A program made the position numbers and the translations under genes. Positions 11,641 through 21,847 of a stretch of 64,000 bases of DNA are shown one piece after another. Within the stretch, counting starts at the first letter, position 1. Every line of letters begins with the position of its first letter. Source of the DNA: Oceanicella actignis (lineage in GTDB: Bacteria > Pseudomonadota > Alphaproteobacteria > Rhodobacterales > Rhodobacteraceae); assembly GCF_008124525.1 (NCBI RefSeq), contig NZ_VNHJ01000001.1, forward strand, positions 186,001-250,000, in the 5' to 3' direction. The notes beneath the pieces were generated by a model. The model was not told the origin of the DNA and did not search any database. It saw nothing but the letters and a program-made list of their open reading frames with translations.

Positions 11641-13350
11641 ATGAGAACGGGATTGAAGGCCGGCGTCGCGGCGCTGGCGCTCATCGCGGGGGCAAGCCCC
11701 GGATGGGCGGACATGGCCGCGGCCAAGAAGTTCCTGGACGAGGAGATCGGCGATCTCTCGACGCTTTCGCGCGCCGAGCAGGAAGCCGAGATGCAGTGGT
11801 TCATCGACGCCGCCAAGCCCTATGCGGGCATGGAGATCAAGGTGGTGTCCGAGACGATCACCACGCATGAATACGAGTCCAAGGTGCTGGCACCCTGGTT
11901 CACCAGGATCACCGGCATCAAGGTCACGCACGACCTGATCGGCGAGGGCGACGTCGTCGAGAAGCTGCAGACCCAGATGCAGTCGGGCGAGAACATCTAC
12001 GACGCCTACATCAACGACTCGGACCTGATCGGCACCCACTGGCGCTACCAGCAGGCCCGTCCGCTGTCCGACTGGATGGCCGGCGAGGGCAAGGACGTCA
12101 CCAACCCCAACCTCGACCTCCAGGACTTCATCGGGCTTCAGTTCACCACCGGGCCCGACGGCAAGATCTACCAGCTGCCCGACCAGCAGTTCGCGAACCT
12201 TTACTGGTTCCGCTACGACTGGTTCAACGACCCCAAGAACAAGGCCGACTTCAAGGCGAAATACGGCTACGAGCTGGGCGTTCCGGTCAACTGGTCGGCC
12301 TATGAGGACATCGCCGAGTTCTTCACCGGCCGCGAGATCGACGGCCAGAAGGTCTACGGCCACATGGACTACGGCAAGAAGGACCCCAGCCTCGGCTGGC
12401 GCTTCACCGACGCCTGGATGTCCATGGCCGGCATGGGCGACAAGGGCGAGCCGAACGGCTTCCCGGTGGACGAGTGGGGCATCCGCGTGAACGAGAAGTT
12501 CCAGCCCACCGGCTCGTGCGTCAAGCGCGGCGGCGCCACCAACGCGCCCGCGGCCGTGTATGCCGTGCAGAAATACGTGGACTGGCTGAAGAAGTATGCG
12601 CCGCCGGCGGCCGCCGGCATGGTCTTCTCCGAGGCCGGCCCGGTGCCCGCGCAGGGCGCGATCGCCCAGCAGATGTTCTGGTACACCGCCTTCACCGCCG
12701 ACATGGTGAAGGAGGGGCTGCCCGTGGTGAACGAGGACGGCACGCCCAAGTGGCGCATGGCCCCCTCGCCGCACGGCGCCTACTGGGAAGAGGGCATGAA
12801 GGTCGGCTATCAGGACGCCGGCTCGTGGACCATCCTCAAGTCCACCCCCGTGGACCGCGCCAAGGCCGCCTGGCTCTACGCGCAGTTCGTGGTCTCGAAG
12901 ACCGTGGACGTGAAGAAGTCGCATGTCGGCCTGACCTTCATCCGCGAGTCCACCATCCAGCATGACAGCTTCACCGAGCGCGCGCCCAAGCTGGGCGGTC
13001 TGATCGAGTTCTACCGCTCGCCCGCGCGGGTGCGCTGGTCGCCGACCGGCGTGAACGTGCCCGACTATCCCAAGCTGGCGCAGCTGTGGTGGCAGAACAT
13101 CGGCGACGCCTCGTCCGGCGCCAAGACCCCGCAGGAGGCGCTCGACGCCCTTTGCGAGGCGCAGGAAAAGGTGCTGGCCCGTCTCGAGCGCGCCGGCGTG
13201 CAGGGCGAGCTGGGCCCGCGCCTGAACGAGGAGAAGGACCCCGAGTGGTGGCTCTCGCAGCCCGGCGCGCCCAAGCCGAAGCTGGCCAACGAGAAGCCCA
13301 AGCCGATGACCGTCTCGTATGACGAGCTGATCAAGTCCTGGCAGCAGTGA
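11641..13350 (+). CDS. glpV: Glycerol ABC transporter binding protein GlpV
   Basis: 569-residue periplasmic solute-binding protein. The first 23 residues form a signal peptide (MRTGLKAGVAALALIAGASP, then GWA before the mature DMAAAKKF). The mature part has the extended, tryptophan- and tyrosine-rich fold of family 1 extracellular binding proteins and is longer than sugar-binding relatives, as is usual for GlpV. GGGAGG at 11628-11633 is 7 bases from the ATG at 11641; the in-frame ATG at 11635 is only 1 base away, and 11614 would disrupt the signal peptide. It should deliver glycerol to GlpPQ-GlpST. A strong terminator follows at 13393. Confidence 0.9.
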   Translation: MRTGLKAGVAALALIAGASPGWADMAAAKKFLDEEIGDLSTLSRAEQEAEMQWFIDAAKPYAGMEIKVVSETITTHEYESKVLAPWFTRITGIKVTHDLIGEGDVVEKLQTQMQSGENIYDAYINDSDLIGTHWRYQQARPLSDWMAGEGKDVTNPNLDLQDFIGLQFTTGPDGKIYQLPDQQFANLYWFRYDWFNDPKNKADFKAKYGYELGVPVNWSAYEDIAEFFTGREIDGQKVYGHMDYGKKDPSLGWRFTDAWMSMAGMGDKGEPNGFPVDEWGIRVNEKFQPTGSCVKRGGATNAPAAVYAVQKYVDWLKKYAPPAAAGMVFSEAGPVPAQGAIAQQMFWYTAFTADMVKEGLPVVNEDGTPKWRMAPSPHGAYWEEGMKVGYQDAGSWTILKSTPVDRAKAAWLYAQFVVSKTVDVKKSHVGLTFIRESTIQHDSFTERAPKLGGLIEFYRSPARVRWSPTGVNVPDYPKLAQLWWQNIGDASSGAKTPQEALDALCEAQEKVLARLERAGVQGELGPRLNEEKDPEWWLSQPGAPKPKLANEKPKPMTVSYDELIKSWQQ

Positions 13351-13662
13351 CGCGCGGCGCGGCCGGCGCCCCACGAGCCGGCCGCCCCGCCAGGCGCCCC
13401 CGTCCGCCCAGGCGGGCGGGGGCGCCGCCTTTTTCGGGGCCCGACGCGCAAGACCGCTTGCCGCGCGGCGCGCCTTCGGCTTCCCTGCGGCGCAGGGCGC
13501 AGGGGCCGATGCGGCGTCCCGCCGATCGGGGGGCGCAGCAGGTCCGCTTGCCGGGAACGGGCGCGGCGGGCGGCGCGCCGGCTCCATGACGTGCGCGGGC
13601 GCGCCCGCGCTCGACGACCAGGGCGGGCGCCAGCCCGCGCCGCGCAACAGGGAGGCGCATCC
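13351..13662. other. Gap between glpV and glpK
   Basis: Contains the Rho-independent terminator at 13393-13434 and, at its end, the glpK ribosome binding site GGGAGG (13650-13655). No gene is seen. A promoter for glpK must lie here if the terminator is efficient, but no clear -35/-10 pair stands out. Confidence 0.6.
13393..13434 (+). terminator. Rho-independent terminator after glpV
   Basis: GGCGCCCCC (13393-13401) pairs perfectly with GGGGGCGCC (13418-13426), and the loop itself contains a further CCGCCC/GGCGGG-like stem. It is followed by GCC and TTTTT (13430-13434). It separates the transporter genes from glpK. Confidence 0.88.
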
Positions 13663-15159
<1,497 letters not shown>

Positions 15160-15624
15160 CGCGTCCTTGCGCGGGCGGGGGCGGGCGCTGGCGCCGGGCA
15201 AGCCCAAGGCGCTTGCGGGTTTCTCGCGCGCCTTCGCGCGGGCGGCCCACGCCGAAATGAACACCTTGCCCGCGTCGAAGTTTCGCCCGCGCCTGCGCGC
15301 GGGCGGCGGCGGGCGGGCCGCGGTCGCGCCTTTCGTCCCCCGACGCGTGCGCGGGCGGGCCAGGGGGCGCCCCCGCGCCGCCCGCTCTCGCGGCGACTTC
15401 CGCCCCGCGCATCTCCGCGCGGCGGGGGGGGGGGCGGCTTCGCCGGCGCAAGCGGCGCGCGCGCCCTGATCGCGGCTGATCGGCGGGCCGTCCTCAGACC
15501 GACGGCCGCTCCGCGCCGGCCGCCAGCGCGTCGCGCGGCCCCCTCCCGGGCGCCTGGCTGCTCGGCCCGCGCATGGCCCCGGGCGCCCTTGCCCGCCGGC
15601 GCGCGGGGCGTTACCGACTGGGGC
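15160..15624. other. GC-rich gap with an 11-base G tract
   Basis: No gene or RNA is recognised between glpK and the cobyrinate synthase gene. I looked for a cobalamin riboswitch and found no B12-box. A run of eleven G residues lies at 15424-15434, the longest homopolymer I noticed in the window. The region just before the cobB-like start has no strong Shine-Dalgarno site. Confidence 0.5.
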
Positions 15625-16929
15625 ATGACGGCGACGCGGGCGTTCCTCATTTCGGCTCCATCCTCGGGCTCGGGCAAGACGGTCCTGACCCTCGGGCTCT
15701 TGCGCGCGCTGCGCCGGGCGGGGGCGGACGTCGCCTCGGGCAAGTGCGGACCCGACTACATCGACCCGGCCTTCCACGAGGCCGCCACGGGCCGGCCTTG
15801 CGCGACGCTCGACGCCTGGGCCGAGCCGCCCGCCGCCCTTCGCGCCCGCGCCCGCGCGACCGGGGCCGAGCTGCTGCTCGTCGAGGGCGCGATGGGCCTG
15901 TTCGACGGCGCCGAGGCGCCCGGCGCGGGCGGGACCGGGGCGGCGGCCGACGTCGCGCGCGCGCTGGGCGCGCCGGTGGTGCTGGTGCTGGACGCCGCGC
16001 GCATGGCGCAGACGGCCGGGGCGCTGGTGGCGGGGCTTGCGCGCCATCGGCCGGGGGTCGAGGTGGCGGGCGTCATCCTCAACCGCGTCGCCGGCGCGCG
16101 GCACGAGCGCATGCTGGCCGGCGCGATCGCGCCGGTCGCGCCGGTGCTGGGCGCGATCGCGCGCGACGCGCGGCTGCAGACGCCCGCGCGTCACCTGGGG
16201 TTGGTGCAGGCGGCCGAGCGCGCGGATCTCGAGGCCTTCGTCGAGGCGGCGGCCGATCTGGTCGCGCAAGGCTGCGACCTGGCGGCGCTGCGCGCCCTGG
16301 CCCGGCCCGTGGCGGCGGGCGCGGCGCCGGCGCGGCTGGCGCCCTTGGGCGCGCGCATCGCCGTCGCGCGCGACGTGGCCTTCGCCTTCGCCTATGACCA
16401 CATGCTGCGCGACTGGCGCGCGCAGGGGGCGCAGGTCATGCCCTTCTCGCCCCTGGCCGACGAGCCGCCGGCCGCCGATGCGGACGCCGTGTTTCTGCCC
16501 GGCGGCTATCCCGAGCTGCACGCCGACCGCCTGGCCGCGGCGACCCGCTTCGCCGCCGGCATGCGCGCGGCGGCCGAGCGGGGCGCGCTGATCTATGGCG
16601 AGTGCGGGGGCTACATGACGCTGGGCCGCGGGCTGGAGTGCGCCGACGGCGCGCGGCGCGAGATGCTGGGCCTGCTGCCGCTCGAGACCAGCTTCGCCCG
16701 CCGCCGCCGCACGCTGGGCTACCGGCGCCTGACGCCGCGCGCGGGCGCGCCCTGGGCCGGGCCCCTGGCCGCGCACGAGCATCGCCAGGCCACCACGCTG
16801 CGCGCCGAGGGCGCGCCGCTGTTCGACGCCGCCGACGCCGCCGGCCGCGAGCTGGGCGCGATGGGCTTGCGCGCGGGGCGGGTGTGCGGCTCGTTCGCGC
16901 ATGTGATCGCGCCATTGGCGGCAGTGTGA
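15625..16929 (+). CDS. cobB: Cobyrinate a,c-diamide synthase
   Basis: 434-residue CobB/CbiA enzyme of cobalamin biosynthesis: an ATP-dependent amidation of the a and c carboxylates of (hydrogeno)cobyrinic acid with glutamine as nitrogen donor, in the cytosol. The N-terminal dethiobiotin-synthetase-like domain has the P-loop ISAPSSGSGKT (residues 9-19), KCGPDYIDPAFH and VEGAMGLFDG. The C-terminal glutamine amidotransferase-like domain carries the nucleophile in IYGECGGYMTLG and ends with a conserved SFAH. The start at 15625 places the P-loop at the usual distance; a frame to 15589 is possible. No other cob genes are adjacent, so it is an isolated pathway gene here. A metallophosphoesterase gene follows after 38 bases. 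Confidence 0.9.
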   Translation: MTATRAFLISAPSSGSGKTVLTLGLLRALRRAGADVASGKCGPDYIDPAFHEAATGRPCATLDAWAEPPAALRARARATGAELLLVEGAMGLFDGAEAPGAGGTGAAADVARALGAPVVLVLDAARMAQTAGALVAGLARHRPGVEVAGVILNRVAGARHERMLAGAIAPVAPVLGAIARDARLQTPARHLGLVQAAERADLEAFVEAAADLVAQGCDLAALRALARPVAAGAAPARLAPLGARIAVARDVAFAFAYDHMLRDWRAQGAQVMPFSPLADEPPAADADAVFLPGGYPELHADRLAAATRFAAGMRAAAERGALIYGECGGYMTLGRGLECADGARREMLGLLPLETSFARRRRTLGYRRLTPRAGAPWAGPLAAHEHRQATTLRAEGAPLFDAADAAGRELGAMGLRAGRVCGSFAHVIAPLAAV

Positions 16930-16967
16930 CCACGGCCCGCCCGGGCCCCCGAGCGCAAGGAGGCGCC

Positions 16968-17723
16968 ATGAGCCGCATCGTTCTTCTGTGCGATTCCCAC
17001 ATCCGCGCGGGCGAGGCCGGGCGCGAGGCGGCCGCGCGCCTGGCGTTGGCGGCGGCCGCGGCGCGCCGGCTTGCGCCCGACCTGATCGTGCATGCGGGCG
17101 ATCTGGCCGATGACGGCGCGCCCGAAAGCTACGCCATGGCGCGCAGGGCGCTTGCCGGGGCGGCGCCGCTGTGGATCCTGCCGGGCAATCACGACGAGCG
17201 CGGCGCGCTGGCCGCCGCCTTCCCCGAGGCCGTCGCCGCCGAGGCGCCGCCCTTTCTGTGCGGCGTGCGTCAGGCGGGGCGGCTGCGCCTGGTGGGGCTC
17301 GACACGCTGGCGCCGGGGCAGGTTGCCGGCCGTCTGACCCCGGCGCAGGCCCAGTGGCTGCGCGCCCGCCTCGCCGAGATGGGCGACGAGCCGTGGGTTC
17401 TGATCATGCATCACCCGCCTTGCGCGCTGGGCATGCCGCAGCTGGACCGCTGGCCCTTCGAGGGCGCCGACGAGCTGCTGTGCGCCCTGGCCGCCGCCCC
17501 GCGCCCGCCGCTGTGCATCCTCTGCGCCCACGCGCACGGCGCGCACGAGATCGACTGGCGCGGCTTGCGGGTCTCGGTCTCGCCGCCCACGGGGCCGCTT
17601 TTCGCGCCCGAGCCGGGCGAGCCGGGCCTGCGCCGGCACATGGGCGCGCCGATGCTGCGGGCGATCGAGCTGACGCCCGAGGGCCTGCGCCTGCGCGCCA
17701 TGCCCGCCCTCGGGCAAGGCTGA
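16968..17723 (+). CDS. Metallophosphoesterase (CpdA-like)
   Basis: 251-residue calcineurin-type phosphoesterase of the class III cyclic nucleotide phosphodiesterase group. The metal-ligand motifs occur in order: DSH near residue 9 (CDSHIR), GDLADD near 44, PGNHDER near 76, MHHPP near 147, and HAHGAHEI near 185 for the GHxH-like element. Relatives hydrolyse cAMP or other phosphodiesters; substrate is not determinable from sequence. AAGGAGG at 16957-16963 is 4 bases from the ATG. It lies between cobB and a carrier gene, and its stop is 5 bases before the next start, so the genes probably form one transcript. Confidence 0.82.
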   Translation: MSRIVLLCDSHIRAGEAGREAAARLALAAAAARRLAPDLIVHAGDLADDGAPESYAMARRALAGAAPLWILPGNHDERGALAAAFPEAVAAEAPPFLCGVRQAGRLRLVGLDTLAPGQVAGRLTPAQAQWLRARLAEMGDEPWVLIMHHPPCALGMPQLDRWPFEGADELLCALAAAPRPPLCILCAHAHGAHEIDWRGLRVSVSPPTGPLFAPEPGEPGLRRHMGAPMLRAIELTPEGLRLRAMPALGQG

Positions 17724-17728
17724 GGGCC

Positions 17729-18703
17729 ATGAGCGGCGTGCGGCCGGGCGCGGCGGGCCGGGTCCTGATCGGGGCGCTGGCCTGGCTTGGCGGGCGGGCG
17801 CGCTGGGCGCTGGCCCTGTCGGCGCTGGTCGCGCTGGCCGCGCCGCAGCTGGCGGCGGCGCTGCGCCCCTTCCTGCCGGCGCTGGTGGCGATGGTCTATG
17901 CGCTGGCGATGACGCGGATCGACCTGCGCGCGGCGGCGCGGCTGGGCGGAGGCCGGCGGGCCGCGCGGGCCTTCGCCGCGGCCGCGGTCATGGTGGGGCT
18001 GGCGCCGCTGGCCGCCTTCGGGGCGGCGCGGGCGGCGGGCGCGCCGCCGGACGTCGTCGCGGCGCTTGTCTATACGCTGGCCGCGCCGCCCATCGCCTCG
18101 GCGGCGGGCTTCGCCTTCATCATGGGGCTGGACGCGGCGCTGGCGCTTGAGGTCACGCTGGCGGCGTCGATCCTGGCCCCGCTTGCGGGCGCGCCGCTGG
18201 CGGCGTGGCTGCTGGGCGCGGCGGCGCCGGTGGGCGGGCTGGAGCTTGCGCTGCGCACGGGGGCGATGATCGGCGCGGGGGCGTTGGCGGCGGCGCTGTT
18301 GCGGCGCCTTCTGGGCCCGGCGCGCATCGCGCGCTCGGGCCCGGCCTTCGACGGGCTGACGGTGCTGGCGATGACCGTCTTCATCATGCCGCTGTTCGAC
18401 GGCGTCGGCGCGACGCTGGCGGCGGCTCCGGGTCGGGCGGCGCTTTATCTGGCGCTCGGCTCGGCGCTGATCCTGGGGCCCTATCTGGCGCTGCGCCGCC
18501 TGCGCGGAGGCGCGGGCCCGCGCGCGGGAGCGCTGGCGCTCACGGGGGGCACGCGCTCGGTCGCGATCTATCTGGCCGCCTTGCCGCCCGATCCGTTGTT
18601 CGGCCTGTTCGTCGCGCTCTACCAGATCCCCATGGTGCTGTCGCCGCTGGCGCTGTCGCGCCTGGCGCGCCGGTCCCGGCGCGGGGGCGGCGAGGGGGGC
18701 TGA
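17729..18703 (+). CDS. Membrane carrier, BASS-like
   Basis: 324-residue hydrophobic protein with about nine or ten transmembrane segments and a short basic tail. The pattern of two similar halves, with an AP-rich broken helix region (TLAAPPIASAAGFAF) and a second one (LTGGTRSVAIYLA), resembles the bile acid:sodium symporter (BASS/SBF) superfamily, which carries organic anions with sodium. I see no signature strong enough to name the substrate. The ATG at 17729 follows the metallophosphoesterase stop by 5 bases. It could instead belong to another ten-helix carrier family. Confidence 0.55.
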   Translation: MSGVRPGAAGRVLIGALAWLGGRARWALALSALVALAAPQLAAALRPFLPALVAMVYALAMTRIDLRAAARLGGGRRAARAFAAAAVMVGLAPLAAFGAARAAGAPPDVVAALVYTLAAPPIASAAGFAFIMGLDAALALEVTLAASILAPLAGAPLAAWLLGAAAPVGGLELALRTGAMIGAGALAAALLRRLLGPARIARSGPAFDGLTVLAMTVFIMPLFDGVGATLAAAPGRAALYLALGSALILGPYLALRRLRGGAGPRAGALALTGGTRSVAIYLAALPPDPLFGLFVALYQIPMVLSPLALSRLARRSRRGGGEGG

Positions 18704-18798
18704 GACGCAAGGCGAGACGGGCGACGCGGCCCCGCGCGCGGCCCGGGCGCGGCCCGGGCGCTGCCAGGGTTCGGGCGCGGCGCCGGGGCCGCGGGCCG

Positions 18799-18848
18799 TG
18801 ACGGGGCCCGGGGGCGCCTTCACTGACGGGGCCCGGGGGCGCCTTCAC
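18799..18848. repeat. 25-bp perfect tandem duplication
   Basis: A 25-base unit starting TGACGGGGCCCGGGGGCGCC occurs at 18799-18823 and is repeated without a gap at 18824-18848. The second copy contains the minus-strand stop codon of the FCD regulator (18845-18847). The first copy therefore carries a spare in-register copy of the gene end in the convergent intergenic space. Confidence 0.85.
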
Positions 18849-19606
18849 TCCAGCCGCGCCAGGCGCAGCCGCGCCACCTGTTCGAGCGAGGCGCGCCGGC
18901 CGACCTCGCGCATCATGGCGGCGACATAGTCCAGATGCGCCTCGACCGCCGCGCGCGCCTCGTCCGGCCGGCCGGCCAGCACCGCGTCGCGGATGGCGCG
19001 GTGCTGCTCGAGCAGCGCGTCGCGCGCCGGGCGCAGGGCGAACAGCGCGTCGCGGTTGTAGAACACCCCGCGGCGCAGCAGCTCGAACATCGAGCGCATC
19101 ATGTGCAGCATGACCACGTTGTGCGCCGCCTCGACCACGGCCATGTGGAACTCGGCGTCAAGGCGCGCCTCCTCGTCCGGGTTGCGGCGGGCGTGGGCGG
19201 CCTCCATGCGCGCGAACACGCGGGCGATCACGGCGCGATCGCCCTCGGTGGCCTGCGCGGCGGCGCGGGCGGCGGCCAGCCCCTCGAGGTCGCGGCGGAA
19301 GCTGAGATAGTCGTAGAGCGCCTGGTCATGCGTGGCGAACAGCTCGATGAGCGGCGGCGCGAAGGCCTGGCCCAGCACGTCGGCCACGAACACGCCCGCC
19401 CCGCGCCGGGTCGCCGTCAGGCCGCGCGATTCCAGCTCGGCCAGCGCCTCGCGCAGGGTCGGGCGCGAGACCGCAAGGCGGCGCGCCAGCTCGCGCTCGG
19501 CCGGCAGGCGGTCGCCGGGGCGCAGCACGCCCTGAAGGATCAGCTCCTCGACCTGGCGCACCACGGCTGCGGCGGTCTTCTCGGTCTGGACCGGGCGGAA
19601 GGGCAT
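18845..19606 (-). CDS. FadR/PdhR-type GntR regulator (FCD domain)
   Basis: 253-residue transcriptional regulator. Residues about 10-75 form a GntR winged helix-turn-helix (PGDRLPAERELARRLAVSRP, then TLREALAELESRG). Residues about 95-225 form the all-helical FCD ligand/metal domain, with its Asp-His-His set visible in LDAEFHMAVVEAAHN and later EQHRAI. FCD members sense organic acids such as lactate, glycolate or pyruvate; the ligand here is unknown. An operator-like palindrome lies 20 bases upstream (19626-19648), suggesting autoregulation. The stop codon sits inside a 25-bp tandem repeat. Confidence 0.85.
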   Translation of the reverse strand: MPFRPVQTEKTAAAVVRQVEELILQGVLRPGDRLPAERELARRLAVSRPTLREALAELESRGLTATRRGAGVFVADVLGQAFAPPLIELFATHDQALYDYLSFRRDLEGLAAARAAAQATEGDRAVIARVFARMEAAHARRNPDEEARLDAEFHMAVVEAAHNVVMLHMMRSMFELLRRGVFYNRDALFALRPARDALLEQHRAIRDAVLAGRPDEARAAVEAHLDYVAAMMREVGRRASLEQVARLRLARLE

Positions 19607-19625
19607 GGCGGGCCTGGCGGGTTGA

Positions 19626-19648
19626 ATTGGTCCGATCGGTTGACCAAT
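19626..19648. promoter_or_regulatory. Operator palindrome upstream of FCD regulator
   Basis: ATTGGTC (19626-19632) and GACCAAT (19642-19648) form a perfect 7-base inverted repeat with a 9-base centre containing CGATCG. The left half also reads TTGGTCCGATC, close to the TGGTnnnACC core used by FadR/PdhR/LldR-type regulators. It stands out as AT-richer than its surroundings and lies directly before the FCD gene. Confidence 0.6.
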
Positions 19649-19687
19649 AGCAGCCCGCCGGGCGCCGGGGCAAGCCGGCCGGGCCCG

Positions 19688-20191
19688 TCAGGGCGCCGTC
19701 GCGCGGGCGGCGGTGGCTTCGAAGATCGCGTCAAGCTCGCGCGCCAGGCCGGCCAGGGCCGGGCCGCCCTCGGCCATGTAGGGGGCGAAGACGTGGCTGG
19801 GCGTCTTCCATGCCAGCGTCGCGCCGCTCGGGGTCTGGACGACGTAGAAGCGGATCGGCGCCTCGATCATGGCCGCGAGCGAGGCGCGCAGCGCCCGCAC
19901 GGCGAAATCGTTGCGGAAGACCCCGACCACCCGGTTGCCCGGAACGCGCACGCCGCGCGCGCGGGCGGCCTCGGTGGGGCCGGCCTCGGCGACCACGGCC
20001 ATGCCTTCGGCGCGCACGGCCGCGCGCAGGCGCGGCAGCAGCTCGGCATAAGGCAGGGCGACGTCGATCGTCCGCCATCCGGGCCGGGGCGAGAGGGCGG
20101 CGGGGGCGACGGGTTCGGCGGCCGCCGCGGGCGGCGCGGCGGCGCCAAGGGCGGCGACAAGGGCGAGGCAGACAGGAAGCGGGCGGATCAT
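19688..20191 (-). CDS. Secreted DUF302 protein
   Basis: 167-residue protein with a signal peptide (MIRPLPVCLALVAALGAAAP with Ala-rich cleavage region) and a DUF302 domain from about residue 40. Typical DUF302 features are the amphipathic start GWRTIDVALPYAELLPRLRA and the core block RVVGVFRNDFAVRALRASLA followed by PIRFYVV. The family fold is small and dimeric with no agreed biochemical role; it is often found beside sulfur or metal handling genes. AAGGA is 7 bases upstream of the ATG. It lies between the YeeE/YedE-type transporter and the FCD regulator, all on the minus strand. Confidence 0.75.
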   Translation of the reverse strand: MIRPLPVCLALVAALGAAAPPAAAAEPVAPAALSPRPGWRTIDVALPYAELLPRLRAAVRAEGMAVVAEAGPTEAARARGVRVPGNRVVGVFRNDFAVRALRASLAAMIEAPIRFYVVQTPSGATLAWKTPSHVFAPYMAEGGPALAGLARELDAIFEATAARATAP

Positions 20192-20256
20192 GGTTGGTCC
20201 TTTCCTTCGGTGCGACGAGAAGAACGAACGCGCCGGAGGCGCGGCGTCGGGCGGCC

Positions 20257-21657
20257 TCATGCGCGAGGCGGGCAGGCGGGCGGGTCCATGCCCAGCCGCG
20301 CGCGCAGGCGCGTTCCCAGCGCCGAGCCCGCCCAGCCCCAGATCAGCCACCACCACCCATGCGCCGAGCCCGACGCCAGCCCGCCCAGATAGGCCCCGAT
20401 GTTGCACCCATAGGCCAGGCGCGCGCCGTAGCCCATCAGCAGCCCTCCGGCGGCGGCCGTCAGCGCGCCGCGCAAGTCCGGCCGCGCGCCGCCGCCCCAG
20501 CGCCCGGCAAGCGCGGCGGCGGCCATGGCGCCCAGCACGATGCCGAAATTCATCACCGAGGTCGCGTCGGCGAACACCGACGCCTCGAGCGCGCCGCGCC
20601 GCCAGCCGCTCCAGTAGGTCCACTCCTGCACCGGCAGCCCGGCGGCGTTCAGCGCCTTGGCGCCCCACAGCGCGAAGGCCGAGGTCACGCCCCATGGCCG
20701 GCCCAGCGCCAGGAAGCAGCCGATGCCGACCAGCGCCAGCGCCGCCGCGCCCATGCCCGGCGTCCATGGGCCGCGCAGCGGGTCGCCGGCGCGCGCAGGC
20801 GGCTCGAGCGCGCCGTGGCGCCGGCGCTCGAGCGCCGCCGAGGCCAGCGCGATCGCGCCCAGCAGGGCCAGCGTGACCGCCAGCGCGGGCAGCGCGCCCA
20901 TCATCTGCGGCAGCGACGCGCCCGCGCGCGTGCGCGGCAGGGCCGACCAGAAATCCCAGTGCGCCGTCGCCAGGACCGATCCGCCGACGAAGAAGGCCAG
21001 CGTGATGGCCATGCGCGGCGCGCCGCCCCCCAGCGCATGCAACGTGCCCGAGGCGCAGCCGCCGCCCAGCTGCATGCCGGCGCCGAACATGAACGCCCCG
21101 ATCGCCGAGGCCGCGCCGATGGGCAGCACATGGCCGCGCGCGGGCAGGCCGATCTGGGCGCCCCATTGCATGAGCGGGTAGGACGCCGCGCAGGTCAGCC
21201 CGATCAGCAGCATCTGCGCGCGCAGCCCCGCGCCGCGCCGCTCGCGCGTCATGCGCCGCCAGGCCGAGGCGAAGCCGAAGCGCGCGTGATGCAGCGCCAG
21301 CCCCGCGAACGCGCCCAGCAGCGCCGCCCAGACCAGGGGCGCGCCCCGCTCGGCATGGGCCCGCGCCGCCAGCAGCGCCAACAGCGCCAGCGCCGCCGCC
21401 AGGGCGCGGGCGTCGACGGGGGGCGCGGGGCCGGCGCCGGGCTTTTCGGCAGGGACCGCGGCCGAGCCTGAGGCGGCGTTTGCAGCGGGGCCTGCGGCGG
21501 GGGTGGCGGCGGGCGCGCCGGCGGGCGCGACGACGGGGGCGCCGGCGACGGGATCGTTCACGGGGGCGCCGCGCCGCGAGGCGACCGGCGCGCCGACGGG
21601 CGCGTCCTTGGGCGCTTCGGTCCGGGCGGCGCCTTCTGGGGGCGGGGTTCGGCTCAT
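20257..21657 (-). CDS. YeeE/YedE-type sulfur compound transporter
   Basis: 466-residue membrane protein of the YeeE/YedE (TsuA-like, DUF395) family, whose characterised members take up thiosulfate. Two homologous halves are visible, each with the conserved cysteine loop: GGGCASGTLHALGGG in the first half and YGARLAYGCNIGAYLGG near the C-terminus. The first 80 residues are an unusual Ala/Pro/Gly-rich extension with no membrane segment. The ATG at 21657 is preceded by AGGAG at a rather long 12-base distance, so the exact start is uncertain. Downstream on the same strand is a DUF302 gene. Confidence 0.8.
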   Translation of the reverse strand: MSRTPPPEGAARTEAPKDAPVGAPVASRRGAPVNDPVAGAPVVAPAGAPAATPAAGPAANAASGSAAVPAEKPGAGPAPPVDARALAAALALLALLAARAHAERGAPLVWAALLGAFAGLALHHARFGFASAWRRMTRERRGAGLRAQMLLIGLTCAASYPLMQWGAQIGLPARGHVLPIGAASAIGAFMFGAGMQLGGGCASGTLHALGGGAPRMAITLAFFVGGSVLATAHWDFWSALPRTRAGASLPQMMGALPALAVTLALLGAIALASAALERRRHGALEPPARAGDPLRGPWTPGMGAAALALVGIGCFLALGRPWGVTSAFALWGAKALNAAGLPVQEWTYWSGWRRGALEASVFADATSVMNFGIVLGAMAAAALAGRWGGGARPDLRGALTAAAGGLLMGYGARLAYGCNIGAYLGGLASGSAHGWWWLIWGWAGSALGTRLRARLGMDPPACPPRA

Positions 21658-21847
21658 CGGCTCGTTGGACTCCTGTCGGCGCGGCGCGTCGCGCTTTCCC
21701 CGCGGGGCGGGCCTCGGGGGCTTCCCCACAATGCGCCGCGGCGCGCTCGCGCGTCGTCACAAGAGGGTGAGAGCGCCTTCCGCCCCCTCGCCATCGCCGC
21801 AATGCTGGTCCAGCGTTCGGGCAGGAAACAGGACGAAAGAGACGCTC

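Noticed and set aside
13591-13662. Longer glpK start at 13591
   Set aside because: It would add an Arg/Ala-rich leader foreign to the family, while GGGAGG sits correctly before 13663.
15160-15624. Cobalamin riboswitch upstream of the cobyrinate diamide synthase
   Set aside because: No B12-box or matching core was found; the region is plain GC-rich sequence.
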